Source of the DNA: Arenibacter algicola
GTDB taxonomy: Bacteria > Bacteroidota > Bacteroidia > Flavobacteriales > Flavobacteriaceae
DNA length: 64,000 bases
Direction: 5' to 3'
Assembly (NCBI RefSeq): GCF_000733925.1
Contig: NZ_JPOO01000003.1
Location: 2,666,001 to 2,730,000 of the forward strand
In this document: positions 44,299 through 53,123 of the stretch, piece by piece
How the letters are laid out: each line of letters starts with the position of its first letter
Position numbering within the stretch: position 1 is the stretch's first letter
Notes under the pieces: generated by a model
What the model saw: the letters and a program-made list of their open reading frames with translations, nothing else
Databases searched by the model: none
What the model was told of the DNA's origin: nothing
Translations under genes and position numbers: made by a program

Positions 44299-45036
44299 AT
44301 GCATATGCTTTATACAATAATTGGAGTTGGACTTCTTTTTATTACCATGGCGTTTCTTGTAACGGAAAACAATTCGAAATATCTTCTTTCTGTCTACAAC
44401 AGCATGAGCGAGGCAGAAAGGACAAAGGTGGATATAAAATCGTATCTCCCTTATTTTAAGAAGTTTCACCTGTTCTTGGGAATTAGCTTTATTGTTATTG
44501 GCCTTTTATTGCACTATGCCGTTGGAGAAAGCGCAAGCGGAATATTTATAGGCGTTTATCCCATTCTGGCCTATATATATTTCATGAGGGAAAGCAATAA
44601 ATACTGGAAAGGTACCAGCAACAAATGGAATAAAATTGGTCTTTATGTTCTTGCAGGAACCTTAATCCTTGTAATTGGACTCCTTGCCATGGGTTTTAAG
44701 GAAAACCCTGTAATCATATCCGCAAATAATATCCAGTTTAAGGGCAGTTATGGGGAAACTCTAAGTGCGTCGGATATAGAATCCGTAACCCTTGTGGACC
44801 ATTTACCTAAAATTATATCCAAAACCAACGGATTTGCTCTTGGCAGCATCAGGAAGGGTTATTTTAAGACCAAGGAAGGGGAGAATGTAAAGTTGATATT
44901 AAACTCGGAAAGTAAAGCATACCTTCTATTTACAAAAACAAATGGAGATAAAATTTACTTCTCACCAAAAGAAAAACCTAGTGTTGAAATCTATAAGGAG
45001 ATAAAAAATGTCTTCCCAAAAGACATTGAAAATTAG
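44299..45036 (+). CDS. DUF3784 membrane protein with PH-like domain
   Basis: A 245-residue protein. Its first half matches DUF3784, with two or three membrane segments around NNSKYLLSVYNSMSEAERTKVDIK. The second half, after another membrane helix near residue 125, is a soluble beta-rich domain (VIISANNIQFKGSYGETLSASDIESVTL) resembling bacterial PH domains. Function is unknown. An alternative start at 44305 would shorten it by two residues. The gene is not clearly part of an operon. Confidence 0.75.
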   Translation: MHMLYTIIGVGLLFITMAFLVTENNSKYLLSVYNSMSEAERTKVDIKSYLPYFKKFHLFLGISFIVIGLLLHYAVGESASGIFIGVYPILAYIYFMRESNKYWKGTSNKWNKIGLYVLAGTLILVIGLLAMGFKENPVIISANNIQFKGSYGETLSASDIESVTLVDHLPKIISKTNGFALGSIRKGYFKTKEGENVKLILNSESKAYLLFTKTNGDKIYFSPKEKPSVEIYKEIKNVFPKDIEN

Positions 45037-45147
45037 AAGGTACTTATCCTGTACTCTTATATACTTAGTCAGCCTAAATAAATACCCCAATTCTGTACAA
45101 TATTATTTTCAAGAATCGTTATACTTGCAAGATTTGAAGTTTAATTG

Positions 45148-45960
45148 ATGCAGTTTACGAGCGATTATATTAGTTTAAAAGGAAGTGTTTTTTCTTTCAA
45201 TTTAGATAGAAGCGTGGCCTTTAGATTGGTTGCCCCTCCAAACTACAGGGAGTCCCAGTCTCCATTTTCCGTGCTTTTAATGAATGATGGCCAGGATTAT
45301 GTGGGATTGAATTTAGAAAAAACACTATCCGAAGCCTATAAGGACAATAAAACTACTCCGTTTATTTTTGTGGGTATAGAAGCCGATCAAAATAGACTTT
45401 ATGAGTATGGCACTTCCATTTCGGCAGATTTTAAAGGGAGGGGCAATAAGGCCATGCAATACTCCAAATTTATCATAGAAGAATTAATTCCCTTCCTGGG
45501 CCAAGAATTTAAAGTTTCCCCTCCTGTACAAAACTGGGTCTATTGTGGCTTTTCCCTAGGAGGTCTTTCCGCTTTTGATATTGTATTCAACAACTCTCAG
45601 TTTTTTGGTAAAGTCGGGGTTTTTAGCGGTTCCTTTTGGTGGCGGAAGAAGGCATACCAAAAAAATGATATGGAGGATAGAAGCAGGATTACTTTGGACA
45701 TGATCAAGAACTCAAAGCATAGGGCGCCTCTGCAATACTTTTTTCAATGTGGTACCGAAGAAGAAACTGATGACCGCAACAACAATGGCGTAATAGATGT
45801 CATAGACGACACCTTGGACGTAATAAACGAATTACAGTTAAAAGGGTATTCCTATCCCGGGGACATTTGCTTTAAAGAAATTGAAGGAGGAAAGCACGAT
45901 TTATCGACTTGGGGCTCCGCCCTTCCCCAATTTATTAAATGGGCCTTCCAAAAGGATTGA
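45148..45960 (+). CDS. Esterase-family alpha/beta hydrolase
   Basis: A 270-residue hydrolase of the Fes/esterase D group. It has the nucleophile elbow YCGFSLGGLSAFD, an oxyanion-side MNDGQDYVG, and a histidine in EGGKHDLSTWGSALPQF near the C-terminus. Relatives cleave trilactone siderophores or acyl groups from sugars. No signal peptide is visible, so it is probably cytoplasmic. The ATG at 45148 is preferred to the TTG three bases earlier. It is convergent with the acyltransferase gene. Confidence 0.82.
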   Translation: MQFTSDYISLKGSVFSFNLDRSVAFRLVAPPNYRESQSPFSVLLMNDGQDYVGLNLEKTLSEAYKDNKTTPFIFVGIEADQNRLYEYGTSISADFKGRGNKAMQYSKFIIEELIPFLGQEFKVSPPVQNWVYCGFSLGGLSAFDIVFNNSQFFGKVGVFSGSFWWRKKAYQKNDMEDRSRITLDMIKNSKHRAPLQYFFQCGTEEETDDRNNNGVIDVIDDTLDVINELQLKGYSYPGDICFKEIEGGKHDLSTWGSALPQFIKWAFQKD

Positions 45961-45961
45961 A

Positions 45962-47056
45962 TTAGACCTTTATGAATATTTTCTTTCTGTAAAGGATATA
46001 ACCCAATATCACGTAAAAAGTTACCACAGAGAGTCCGTATAATAAAGAAGAGGTCTCCATGTACATAAAATCCTGGACATAAACGGTTTTAAAAAGCCAA
46101 CCATGGAGAGATGTTTCTCCGTCCACCTTTATCATGCCCATAATTTTACTGGTAAAACTGGAAAGAAAATATAGCACAATAGCATTTGCCCCAGCATATT
46201 TAAATATACTCCCAAACTTAATTCCCTTTACATCGGAGAAGTAATATATTAGGCCCAATATAATATTGGCCCAACCTGAAGTAACCATTACAAAACTACT
46301 GCTCCATAGCGCCTTGTTAATCGGGAAAAATATATCCCAAACATAGCCTACGACCAACATTAGGATTCCCATCCCTAAAAGGAGCAATTCCTTTTTTGCT
46401 TTTTGGGAGCGCAGAACAAGTCCGGTAAAAATGCCCATTAAAGCGGTTGCTATAGACGGCAAGGTACTTAATAAGCCCTCTGGGTCATAATCTGCCTTAT
46501 AACTATGGCTTCCAAATACAAGTACATCCAAATAATTGGCCAAATTGTTCGGGGCACGCTCAAAGGTAGGTGCCATTCCGTTGACCGGTACATACCCCAT
46601 CAGCAACCAATATCCTATCAATAGAAAAGCACATATACCAACCAAGGTCTTCCAATTGAAATTAATGAACAGCACAGAGGCAAAGAAAAACACCACCCCT
46701 ATTCGCTGCAGTACTCCTGGAAAACGTATTTTTTCAAAATCCTTAAAGAATGGGAAATAAATGGTAAACGCGCCCAAGAATAGACCCAGACCTATTAATT
46801 TCAAGGCCCTGATGGTAATTTTTTTATAAGTGCTGGTATCTACCGGTTTGTGCTGATAAGCAAAAACAATAGAACAGCCCACGATGAACAGGAAAAAGGG
46901 AAATACTAGATCGGTAGGGGTATATCCGTGCCAGGGAGCATGTAAAAAAGGGGTGTAGACATGGGACCAGGTCCCAGGGGTGTTTACCAATATCATCAGG
47001 ACAATGGTAAGTCCCCTAAAGATATCCACGGAAACTATTCTGTTCTGTATATTCAT
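45962..47056 (-). CDS. Membrane acyltransferase, heparan-glucosaminide N-acetyltransferase-like
   Basis: A 364-residue integral membrane protein with about ten helices. The N-terminal RIVSVDIFRGLTIVLMILVNTPGTW and PTDLVFPFFLFIVGCSI segments are characteristic of the HGSNAT/NagX (DUF5009) family, with the family histidines nearby. HGSNAT moves acetyl groups from acetyl-CoA across a membrane to glucosamine; bacterial relatives are thought to modify amino sugars. It is downstream of a sodium:solute symporter on the same strand, which suggests joint import and modification of a sugar (inference). Confidence 0.85.
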   Translation of the reverse strand: MNIQNRIVSVDIFRGLTIVLMILVNTPGTWSHVYTPFLHAPWHGYTPTDLVFPFFLFIVGCSIVFAYQHKPVDTSTYKKITIRALKLIGLGLFLGAFTIYFPFFKDFEKIRFPGVLQRIGVVFFFASVLFINFNWKTLVGICAFLLIGYWLLMGYVPVNGMAPTFERAPNNLANYLDVLVFGSHSYKADYDPEGLLSTLPSIATALMGIFTGLVLRSQKAKKELLLLGMGILMLVVGYVWDIFFPINKALWSSSFVMVTSGWANIILGLIYYFSDVKGIKFGSIFKYAGANAIVLYFLSSFTSKIMGMIKVDGETSLHGWLFKTVYVQDFMYMETSSLLYGLSVVTFYVILGYILYRKKIFIKV

Positions 47057-47094
47057 ACCCAGTTTTGCCTACTTACTTTATATTATGCTCTCCC

Positions 47095-48906
47095 TTACAG
47101 AATATGATCCTTCATCTTATTCCAGGCCCTCGCCAACAAAAATCCGGACACCAGGGCCACAAAGGTTAGGATAAGTGCATTGGTAGTTTTTCCATATATC
47201 CAATACCCAGTGGCAAACATGCAGGAGTAGATTAATACGCAACCCAACAACATAGCAGTGATACCAGCGGGAACACTCCATTTTTCCTTGGTATTCACAA
47301 TCTCCACTTTTTCGTCTTTCGCTTCCTTGATCACTTTTGACCATCCTGGTCCTCCGGGTTGAATTTTTTTATAAAAATCCTGCAATACCTGTTTGGATTC
47401 CGGTTGGGTCATATATGTTGCCCCCAACCAAATAATCGTAGTAACAACGACCACAAAAGGATATTCCGCCCAATCTGGTAAAACACCGGTTTCAGCAGCA
47501 AATAAGAAGGGGCCCACTGCCGTTAATTTTAAGATAATGGAAATGATTCCCGAGGCAAACATTGCCGTAATCTCACTCCATGCGTTGATGCGCCACCAGA
47601 ACCATCTTAAAATAAAGATCAGTCCAGTTCCGGCACCAAATACCAACAGTACTTCAAACAACTGCAAGGCATTCTGCAAAAGTAAAGCCAAGGCCGCACT
47701 GAAGACCATTAATACAACTGTAGATAATCTACCAACGGCAACCAATCTTTTCTCGGAAGCATTGGGGTTTATCTGTTGTTTGTAAAAGTCATAAACAATA
47801 TAGGAAGATCCCCAATTCAATTGGGTAGAAATAGTACTCATATAAGCCGCAATAAGCGACGCCAATACCAATCCCAATAATCCACTGGGCAATTTGGTCA
47901 ACATGGCGGAATAAGCCAAATCATGACCTAATTTATCTACCGCAACATTTGGAAAAGCCTCATGGATACTAGCTATGTCCGGGTATACCACCAAAGATGC
48001 CAATGCCACCAAGATCCAAGGCCATGGACGTAGGGCATAGTGCATAATGTTGAAGAAAAAAGTAGCACCTATAGCGTGATTTTCATTCTTCGCCGCCAAC
48101 ATACGCTGGGCTATGTAACCCCCACCACCTGGTTCCGCCCCAGGATACCAGGAACTCCACCATTGCACAGCCAACGGAATAATAAATAGGGTTATCAAAG
48201 CATTGGTATTACTAAAGTCGGGCACAATAGCGAGTTTATCCGCTACATGTTCATTGGCCATCAAGGCAGTTATACCTCCAACTTCCGGAATATTCACCAA
48301 ATAGTAGGCTGCCCCTATGGCACCGCCCATGGCTACAAAGAATAGTAAGAAATCTGTGTAGACCACTCCTTTAAATCCACCCAAGGCACTAAAAGTCACG
48401 GTAATCAATCCTGCACTGACCACGGTTACCCATGGTTCCAAGCCCAACATAATACCGCCTATCTTAATTGCTGCCAAAGTAACTGCAGACATTGTAATCA
48501 CATTAAATATCACCCCCAAATAAACCGCCCTGAATTTTCTTAAAAAGCTTGCCGGTTTACCCCCATAACGCAGTTCATAGAATTCCAGATCCGTATTTAC
48601 ATTGGATTTCCTCCAAAGTTTGGCATAGACAAACACAGTCAATAAACCTGTCAAAAGAAAAGCCCACCAAACCCAGTTTCCGGAAACGCCATTGGTACGT
48701 ACAATATCGGTCACCAAATTGGGCGTATCGGTAGAAAAAGTCGTGGCCACCATTGAGAGACCCAACAACCACCATGGCATGGTTCTGCCGGAAAGAAAAT
48801 ATTCCGAAGAACTGGCCCCGGATTTCTTGGAGACATAAATACCGATAAATAAAACGATTGAGAAAAAGACAACAATAAAACTGTAATCGAGGGTACTTAA
48901 TTCCAT
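47095..48906 (-). CDS. Sodium:solute symporter family protein
   Basis: A 603-residue inner-membrane transporter with about 14 helices. SSS-family motifs are visible: ASSSEYFLSGRTMPWWLLGLSM near the N-terminus, and the region FSALGGFKGVVYTDFLLFFVAMGGA, which corresponds to the core sodium-binding helices. The substrate is not evident; the sugar-type subgroup is plausible given the downstream acyltransferase gene 39 bases away. It is divergent from the TauE/SafE permease gene. Confidence 0.88.
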   Translation of the reverse strand: MELSTLDYSFIVVFFSIVLFIGIYVSKKSGASSSEYFLSGRTMPWWLLGLSMVATTFSTDTPNLVTDIVRTNGVSGNWVWWAFLLTGLLTVFVYAKLWRKSNVNTDLEFYELRYGGKPASFLRKFRAVYLGVIFNVITMSAVTLAAIKIGGIMLGLEPWVTVVSAGLITVTFSALGGFKGVVYTDFLLFFVAMGGAIGAAYYLVNIPEVGGITALMANEHVADKLAIVPDFSNTNALITLFIIPLAVQWWSSWYPGAEPGGGGYIAQRMLAAKNENHAIGATFFFNIMHYALRPWPWILVALASLVVYPDIASIHEAFPNVAVDKLGHDLAYSAMLTKLPSGLLGLVLASLIAAYMSTISTQLNWGSSYIVYDFYKQQINPNASEKRLVAVGRLSTVVLMVFSAALALLLQNALQLFEVLLVFGAGTGLIFILRWFWWRINAWSEITAMFASGIISIILKLTAVGPFLFAAETGVLPDWAEYPFVVVVTTIIWLGATYMTQPESKQVLQDFYKKIQPGGPGWSKVIKEAKDEKVEIVNTKEKWSVPAGITAMLLGCVLIYSCMFATGYWIYGKTTNALILTFVALVSGFLLARAWNKMKDHIL

Positions 48907-48979
48907 CAGTTTGGTTTTGGTTTGAGAATAAGAACTAAAGATAATTTTTTTTGGGATACTTTTGCCCTTTGTTCGCTAA

Positions 48980-49744
48980 ATGTCACATATGATTCTCTCA
49001 ACAACACCAGATATCACCATAACGGCTTGGACACTTGCTCTAACCGCAGCATTTGTTATAGGAATTTCCAAAGCTGGGATTAAAGGAATTGCTATCATCA
49101 ATGTTACCTTAATGGCCTTGGCTTTCGGGGCCAAGGAATCCACAGGATTAATTGTGCCCTTACTAGTTGTTGGAGATGCCTTCGCCGTAATTTACTACAA
49201 TAGACATGCACAGTGGAAGTATATAGTTGCCTTTTTGCCCTGGATGATCCTGGGCATACTCATAGGCACGGCCATAGGGAAAGATTTGCCTGAAAAAACC
49301 TTTAAGATCAGCATGTCCGTTATTATTTTGGGAACGGTTATAATGATGTATTGGTGGGACAGAAAAAAATCTAAAAACGTTCCTACCCATTGGGCATTTG
49401 CCGGTTTTATAGGGACCATGGCAGGGATTACGACCATGATAGGAAATTTGGCCGGAGCCTTTTCGAATATTTATTTTTTGGCCATGAGGCTGCCGAAGAA
49501 CGAATTTATTGGAACCGCGGCTTGGCTGTTTTTTATAGTAAATATCTTTAAACTGCCCTTCCATATTTTCATTTGGAAGACCATTACCCCGGAGACCTTG
49601 CTCATAAATTTAAAATTGGTTCCAGGAATTGTTCTCGGAATCATTGTAGGGGTGCGTTTGGTGAAAATTATAAAAGAACAATTCTATCGAAAAATGATTT
49701 TGGTCCTTACCGCAGTAGGGGCATTTCTAATCCTCTTTAGGTAA
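48980..49744 (+). CDS. TauE/SafE family permease
   Basis: A 254-residue membrane protein with about eight helices. The repeated TauE/SafE pattern appears as AFVIGISKAGIKGI near the N-terminus and FIGTMAGITTMIGNLAGAF in the second half. Family members move sulphite, sulphonates or related small anions across the inner membrane. No sulphur-metabolism gene is adjacent, so the substrate is open. Confidence 0.85.
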   Translation: MSHMILSTTPDITITAWTLALTAAFVIGISKAGIKGIAIINVTLMALAFGAKESTGLIVPLLVVGDAFAVIYYNRHAQWKYIVAFLPWMILGILIGTAIGKDLPEKTFKISMSVIILGTVIMMYWWDRKKSKNVPTHWAFAGFIGTMAGITTMIGNLAGAFSNIYFLAMRLPKNEFIGTAAWLFFIVNIFKLPFHIFIWKTITPETLLINLKLVPGIVLGIIVGVRLVKIIKEQFYRKMILVLTAVGAFLILFR

Positions 49745-49746
49745 TG

Positions 49747-49830
49747 AAAAAAAAGCTGGTGCAATGCACCAGCTCTTCAACTAGACTAACTCAAACTAAT
49801 ACTAACTCAAACTTTTCGAGACAAAAATCG
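49747..49830 (-). ncRNA. Candidate small RNA ending in a strong minus-strand terminator
   Basis: On the minus strand a hairpin with arms AGCTGGTGC and GCACCAGCT (49754-49774) runs into seven or more T residues. No minus-strand gene lies upstream, since both neighbouring genes are on plus. The bases before it contain a 13-base direct repeat, AGTTTGAGTTAGT on minus, at 49785-49797 and 49801-49813. The layout (AT-rich 5' part plus GC-rich terminator) resembles the tandem units near 26 kb, but sequence is not shared and no exact promoter was found. It could also simply end the plus-strand permease transcript. Confidence 0.35.
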
Positions 49831-50107
49831 TATTAATAACCCGACCAGAAGTTAACTAAACTTCAAGCTAACATTACCAAAAATAAAAGCTTCGGTCTCC
49901 TTAGAATAGCTATATCTCCCAAGCCCCTGAACACCAGTTGTATATTTTATCCATTTCCTGATAATTATCATATTCTAAGAACTCCTTTCTTCTAAAATTT
50001 GTCGATTCATATTTGAACTGTCCTGCAACTAGAAGGTATCCTATAAATGGCAACCTCTGTTGCGATTGCAGTAGTGACATAGGAACGGTACAACAAAAAA
50101 TGTTAAA
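49831..50107. other. Upstream region of the 602-residue unknown gene
   Basis: About 280 bases with no supported gene. An exact TATTTTTG is present on minus near 49879-49886 without a matching -33 element. Confidence 0.35.
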
Positions 50108-51916
50108 ATGAATAAACATAGCTTTCATATTCCAGTTATGGGAATAGGGTTTACCATAGATACACCCCTCAAAGTTTCCCACCTAGGTATAGATTCTGTA
50201 ATTTCTTTGGTCGATGACATCCTGATTGAAAAATTAAGGAAAATGTACTGTGAAAAATTTGAACTTCCCTACCAGGAAATTTCAGACAAATTGGAAGATT
50301 TTAGGGCCAAAAGAATTACCAGTTATCTCAACTTGATCAATGATGTGGCGCAAAAAAAATTTACGGACCTGATTAATTCTGCCCATGAAACAGCAAAAGA
50401 AATAAAGGAATATTTAAGTCTACTGCCTAATGCTTCCCATCTAAAGGAAGAATTTGAAAATCTTACTTCCGGCGATTTCAGTGTCGCGGAAATTAAAAAA
50501 TGGTTGAAGGAGAATTTGTATATGGGCAGCATCGATGTCAATATTATGACCAAAGTGGACAAGGACAATTATACAAAAAATGACAAACTCCCCACCGAAT
50601 TTAATGATGCCCATGCAGCCTTGCGCGGATATGCCAATAGCGACCTTAATTCCTCCGTAATCCTTTCTGCTGGGATGAACCCCCGACTTTATAGTTATAT
50701 GGAAAATTTCGATGATTTTTTTCCAGATGGGAATGGCAACATTAAAAAGAAAATAGTCCTAAAGGTAAGTGATTATAGATCTGCACTGATTCAAGGCAAG
50801 TTTCTGGCCAAAAAAGGGATTTGGGTATCGGAATATAGGATAGAATCCGGGCTAAATTGTGGAGGACATGCCTTTGCTACAGATGGTTATTTAATGGGTC
50901 CTATTATGGCCGAGTTCAGGGACAATAAACAAGCCTATATAAATGAAATCCACGATATTTTAATTCCGGCACTAGCCAACAAGGGCCGCGAAGTACCCAA
51001 ACAAAATCTATCCTTAAAAATAACTGCCCAAGGAGGTGTGGGTACCGCAGAGGAACACCAATTTTTAATGGATCATTACAAGGTGGATTCTGTTGGTTGG
51101 GGAACCCCATTTCTCTTGGTTCCTGAGGCCACAACTGTTGACAAGGCTACCTTGGATAAATTGGTTGCCGCCAAAGAAGAGGATTTGTACCTGAGTGATA
51201 TATCCCCATTGGGAGTACCCTTCCATAACCTTCGTGGAAACACCAAGGATATGGAAAAGTTTAAAAACATAGACAAGGATCGCCCGGGAAGTTCCTGTCC
51301 TAAGAAATTTGTAGCCTTGAACAAAGACTATTCCGAGAAAGGGCTTTGCACTGCCTCAAGGCAATACCAGCATTTAAGAATTAAGGAACTGGATGCACTG
51401 GATTTAACCGAAAAGGAATATACCGGAAAATTCAATAAAATAACAGAGAAATCATGTACCTGTGTAGGTCTTGGCACCTCAGCCTTATTGGCCTATGGCT
51501 TGGATACCAAAACAGAAGGAACTGGAGTTTCCATCTGCCCAGGGCCCAATATGGCCTATTATTCCAAAATAATGACCTTAAAGGAAATGGTAGACCACAT
51601 TTACGGGCGTGGCAATGTAATTACCAGAACCGATAGGCCCCATATGTTTATTAAGGAGCTTGGAATCTACTTGGATTATCTCAAAAATAGAATTGAGGAA
51701 TCAAGGGAATCTATGAATAAGAAGCAGGAGAAATACCTATTGACATTTACCCATAATTTGAATGAGGGCATCACCTATTACCAACAATTGTTTGGAAATT
51801 TAAAAGGGCGATTTGAAGATGTAAAGCTTGCTGTTCTAGAGGAATTGACACAAGGGCTAGAAACATTGGAAGGCTTTAAACAGGACATAGAGGCACTTTC
51901 TTTGTCGGAGGTATAA
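50108..51916 (+). CDS. Unknown protein with a possible flavin-type TIM barrel and cysteine-rich segment
   Basis: A 602-residue cytoplasmic-looking protein that I do not recognise as a characterised family. The start (IPVMGIGFTIDTPLKVSHLG) and the later stretch AQGGVGTAEEHQFLMDHYKV, then DSVGWGTPFLLVPE, resemble the first and the phosphate-binding strands of FMN-dependent TIM-barrel enzymes such as nitronate monooxygenase. Between and after these, cysteines occur in GLNCGGHAF, GSSCPKKF, KGLCTASRQY, SCTCVGLG and SICPGPN, which could hold an iron-sulphur cluster. A long helical insert (residues about 35-140) and a helical C-terminus are present. It is monocistronic with its own terminator. Confidence 0.55.
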   Translation: MNKHSFHIPVMGIGFTIDTPLKVSHLGIDSVISLVDDILIEKLRKMYCEKFELPYQEISDKLEDFRAKRITSYLNLINDVAQKKFTDLINSAHETAKEIKEYLSLLPNASHLKEEFENLTSGDFSVAEIKKWLKENLYMGSIDVNIMTKVDKDNYTKNDKLPTEFNDAHAALRGYANSDLNSSVILSAGMNPRLYSYMENFDDFFPDGNGNIKKKIVLKVSDYRSALIQGKFLAKKGIWVSEYRIESGLNCGGHAFATDGYLMGPIMAEFRDNKQAYINEIHDILIPALANKGREVPKQNLSLKITAQGGVGTAEEHQFLMDHYKVDSVGWGTPFLLVPEATTVDKATLDKLVAAKEEDLYLSDISPLGVPFHNLRGNTKDMEKFKNIDKDRPGSSCPKKFVALNKDYSEKGLCTASRQYQHLRIKELDALDLTEKEYTGKFNKITEKSCTCVGLGTSALLAYGLDTKTEGTGVSICPGPNMAYYSKIMTLKEMVDHIYGRGNVITRTDRPHMFIKELGIYLDYLKNRIEESRESMNKKQEKYLLTFTHNLNEGITYYQQLFGNLKGRFEDVKLAVLEELTQGLETLEGFKQDIEALSLSEV

Positions 51917-51922
51917 GAACAA

Positions 51923-51960
51923 AATATCCTAGGACGGAATCTATCCTAGGATATTTTTTT
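51923..51960 (+). terminator. Terminator of the 602-residue gene
   Basis: A 12-base-pair perfect stem AATATCCTAGGA (51923-51934) with TCCTAGGATATT (51944-51955), followed by T residues. Confidence 0.87.
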
Positions 51961-52001
51961 AGCTCAATCGATTATTTGAAGTACCCTATTATTGGAAACC
52001 A

Positions 52002-53099
52002 CTATTTGGTATAAAGCGAAATAGACTCTCCTTCAAAATCATGATCTTTTAATTGGAGCTTCATAGCCTCTAATACTGTTGGAGCTATTTGATTGGTATA
52101 TAACTTTTCCTGAGAAGTAATTTCGCCCAAAGTGCTTACTTCTTTCCCAAATGCTACTAACCATACTTCATCTGCACCCGCAATATCACCGCCATGGCTT
52201 TTCCATGTTTCCAAGGGTTGGGTACCCCTACCGTGATCCGTGGTTATAATAAAGGTAGTGTTGTCTTTGTAAAAATCATCCCCCTGAACAAACTGCCACA
52301 ATTCCTTGATCAATCCGTCAGTATTGTGAGCCGATTTTAAATAAGCCTCATAATCTCCGTCATGGGCAAAATCATCAGTTTCTCCATAGGAGATATATAC
52401 CAATTTTGGATGTTCTTTTTTCATATGCTCCAAGGCAAAATGATGTGTAAAAGCATCCAAACGTACCGTTCCCCAAGGACTAGGTACCTGTGGTTGCAAC
52501 TGATTCAGGAATTCTTCACGCGGGCTTAGATTTGCTCCCTCTGCAATGTCAAATCCAGCATTCACCGGTACCCCCGATCGTTCCTCATTTATTATATATG
52601 GAAATACGTCCCAACTTCCAAAAGCAGCCACCTTCCCCCTATACCCAGGTAATTTATTTACCCGTTCCAAAATGGTTGTATTGGGATTGTTTATCTTCTT
52701 ATTGCTGGTAATGCGACTATCATCTGCTTCACCGCTTAAAATCTCGTTATATCCAGGGTAGGAAAACCACATGGTATTGGTCAAGTTTACCATACTGCCC
52801 TTAAACCTATTGCCGTATAGTTGACCCATTTCTGCCACTTCGTTCCAAAAAAATGGCATTAACAACGATCTTCTTTCTTCTGGGGTCGACCTCCAAAAGC
52901 GGGATTTCAATGCCGTAGTATCGCCAACATAATCCTTGTTTGCGACCAATAGGGAATCCGCCCCTGAAAATAGTTCCTGCCATCGGAAACCGTCCATAGT
53001 AATCAATATTACATTGGGAGCTTCCTTACTTTGGGCGGCAAGTGGACCAAAAAAACCAAAAAGGATCACACATAGAACGGTGTTAACGGTTTTCTTCAT
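52002..53099 (-). CDS. Alkaline-phosphatase-superfamily enzyme, exported
   Basis: A 365-residue protein with a signal peptide (MKKTVNTVLCVILFGFFGPLAAQ) and a phosphodiesterase/nucleotide-pyrophosphatase-type domain. Metal-binding segments are NVILITMDGFRWQELFSG, ISYGETDDFAHDGDYEAY, TTDHGRGTQPLETW and KSHGGDIAG. It probably hydrolyses a phosphate or phosphonate ester in the periplasm; phosphonoacetate hydrolase belongs to the same superfamily. It is last in the minus-strand locus, 24 bases after the purple-acid-phosphatase-like gene. Confidence 0.8.
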   Translation of the reverse strand: MKKTVNTVLCVILFGFFGPLAAQSKEAPNVILITMDGFRWQELFSGADSLLVANKDYVGDTTALKSRFWRSTPEERRSLLMPFFWNEVAEMGQLYGNRFKGSMVNLTNTMWFSYPGYNEILSGEADDSRITSNKKINNPNTTILERVNKLPGYRGKVAAFGSWDVFPYIINEERSGVPVNAGFDIAEGANLSPREEFLNQLQPQVPSPWGTVRLDAFTHHFALEHMKKEHPKLVYISYGETDDFAHDGDYEAYLKSAHNTDGLIKELWQFVQGDDFYKDNTTFIITTDHGRGTQPLETWKSHGGDIAGADEVWLVAFGKEVSTLGEITSQEKLYTNQIAPTVLEAMKLQLKDHDFEGESISLYTK

Positions 53100-53123
53100 A
53101 TCTATACTTTTTATGAATTATAA

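Noticed and set aside
49910..50182. Minus-strand frame overlapping the start of the 602-residue gene
   Set aside because: It overlaps a better-supported gene and has no promoter or domain.
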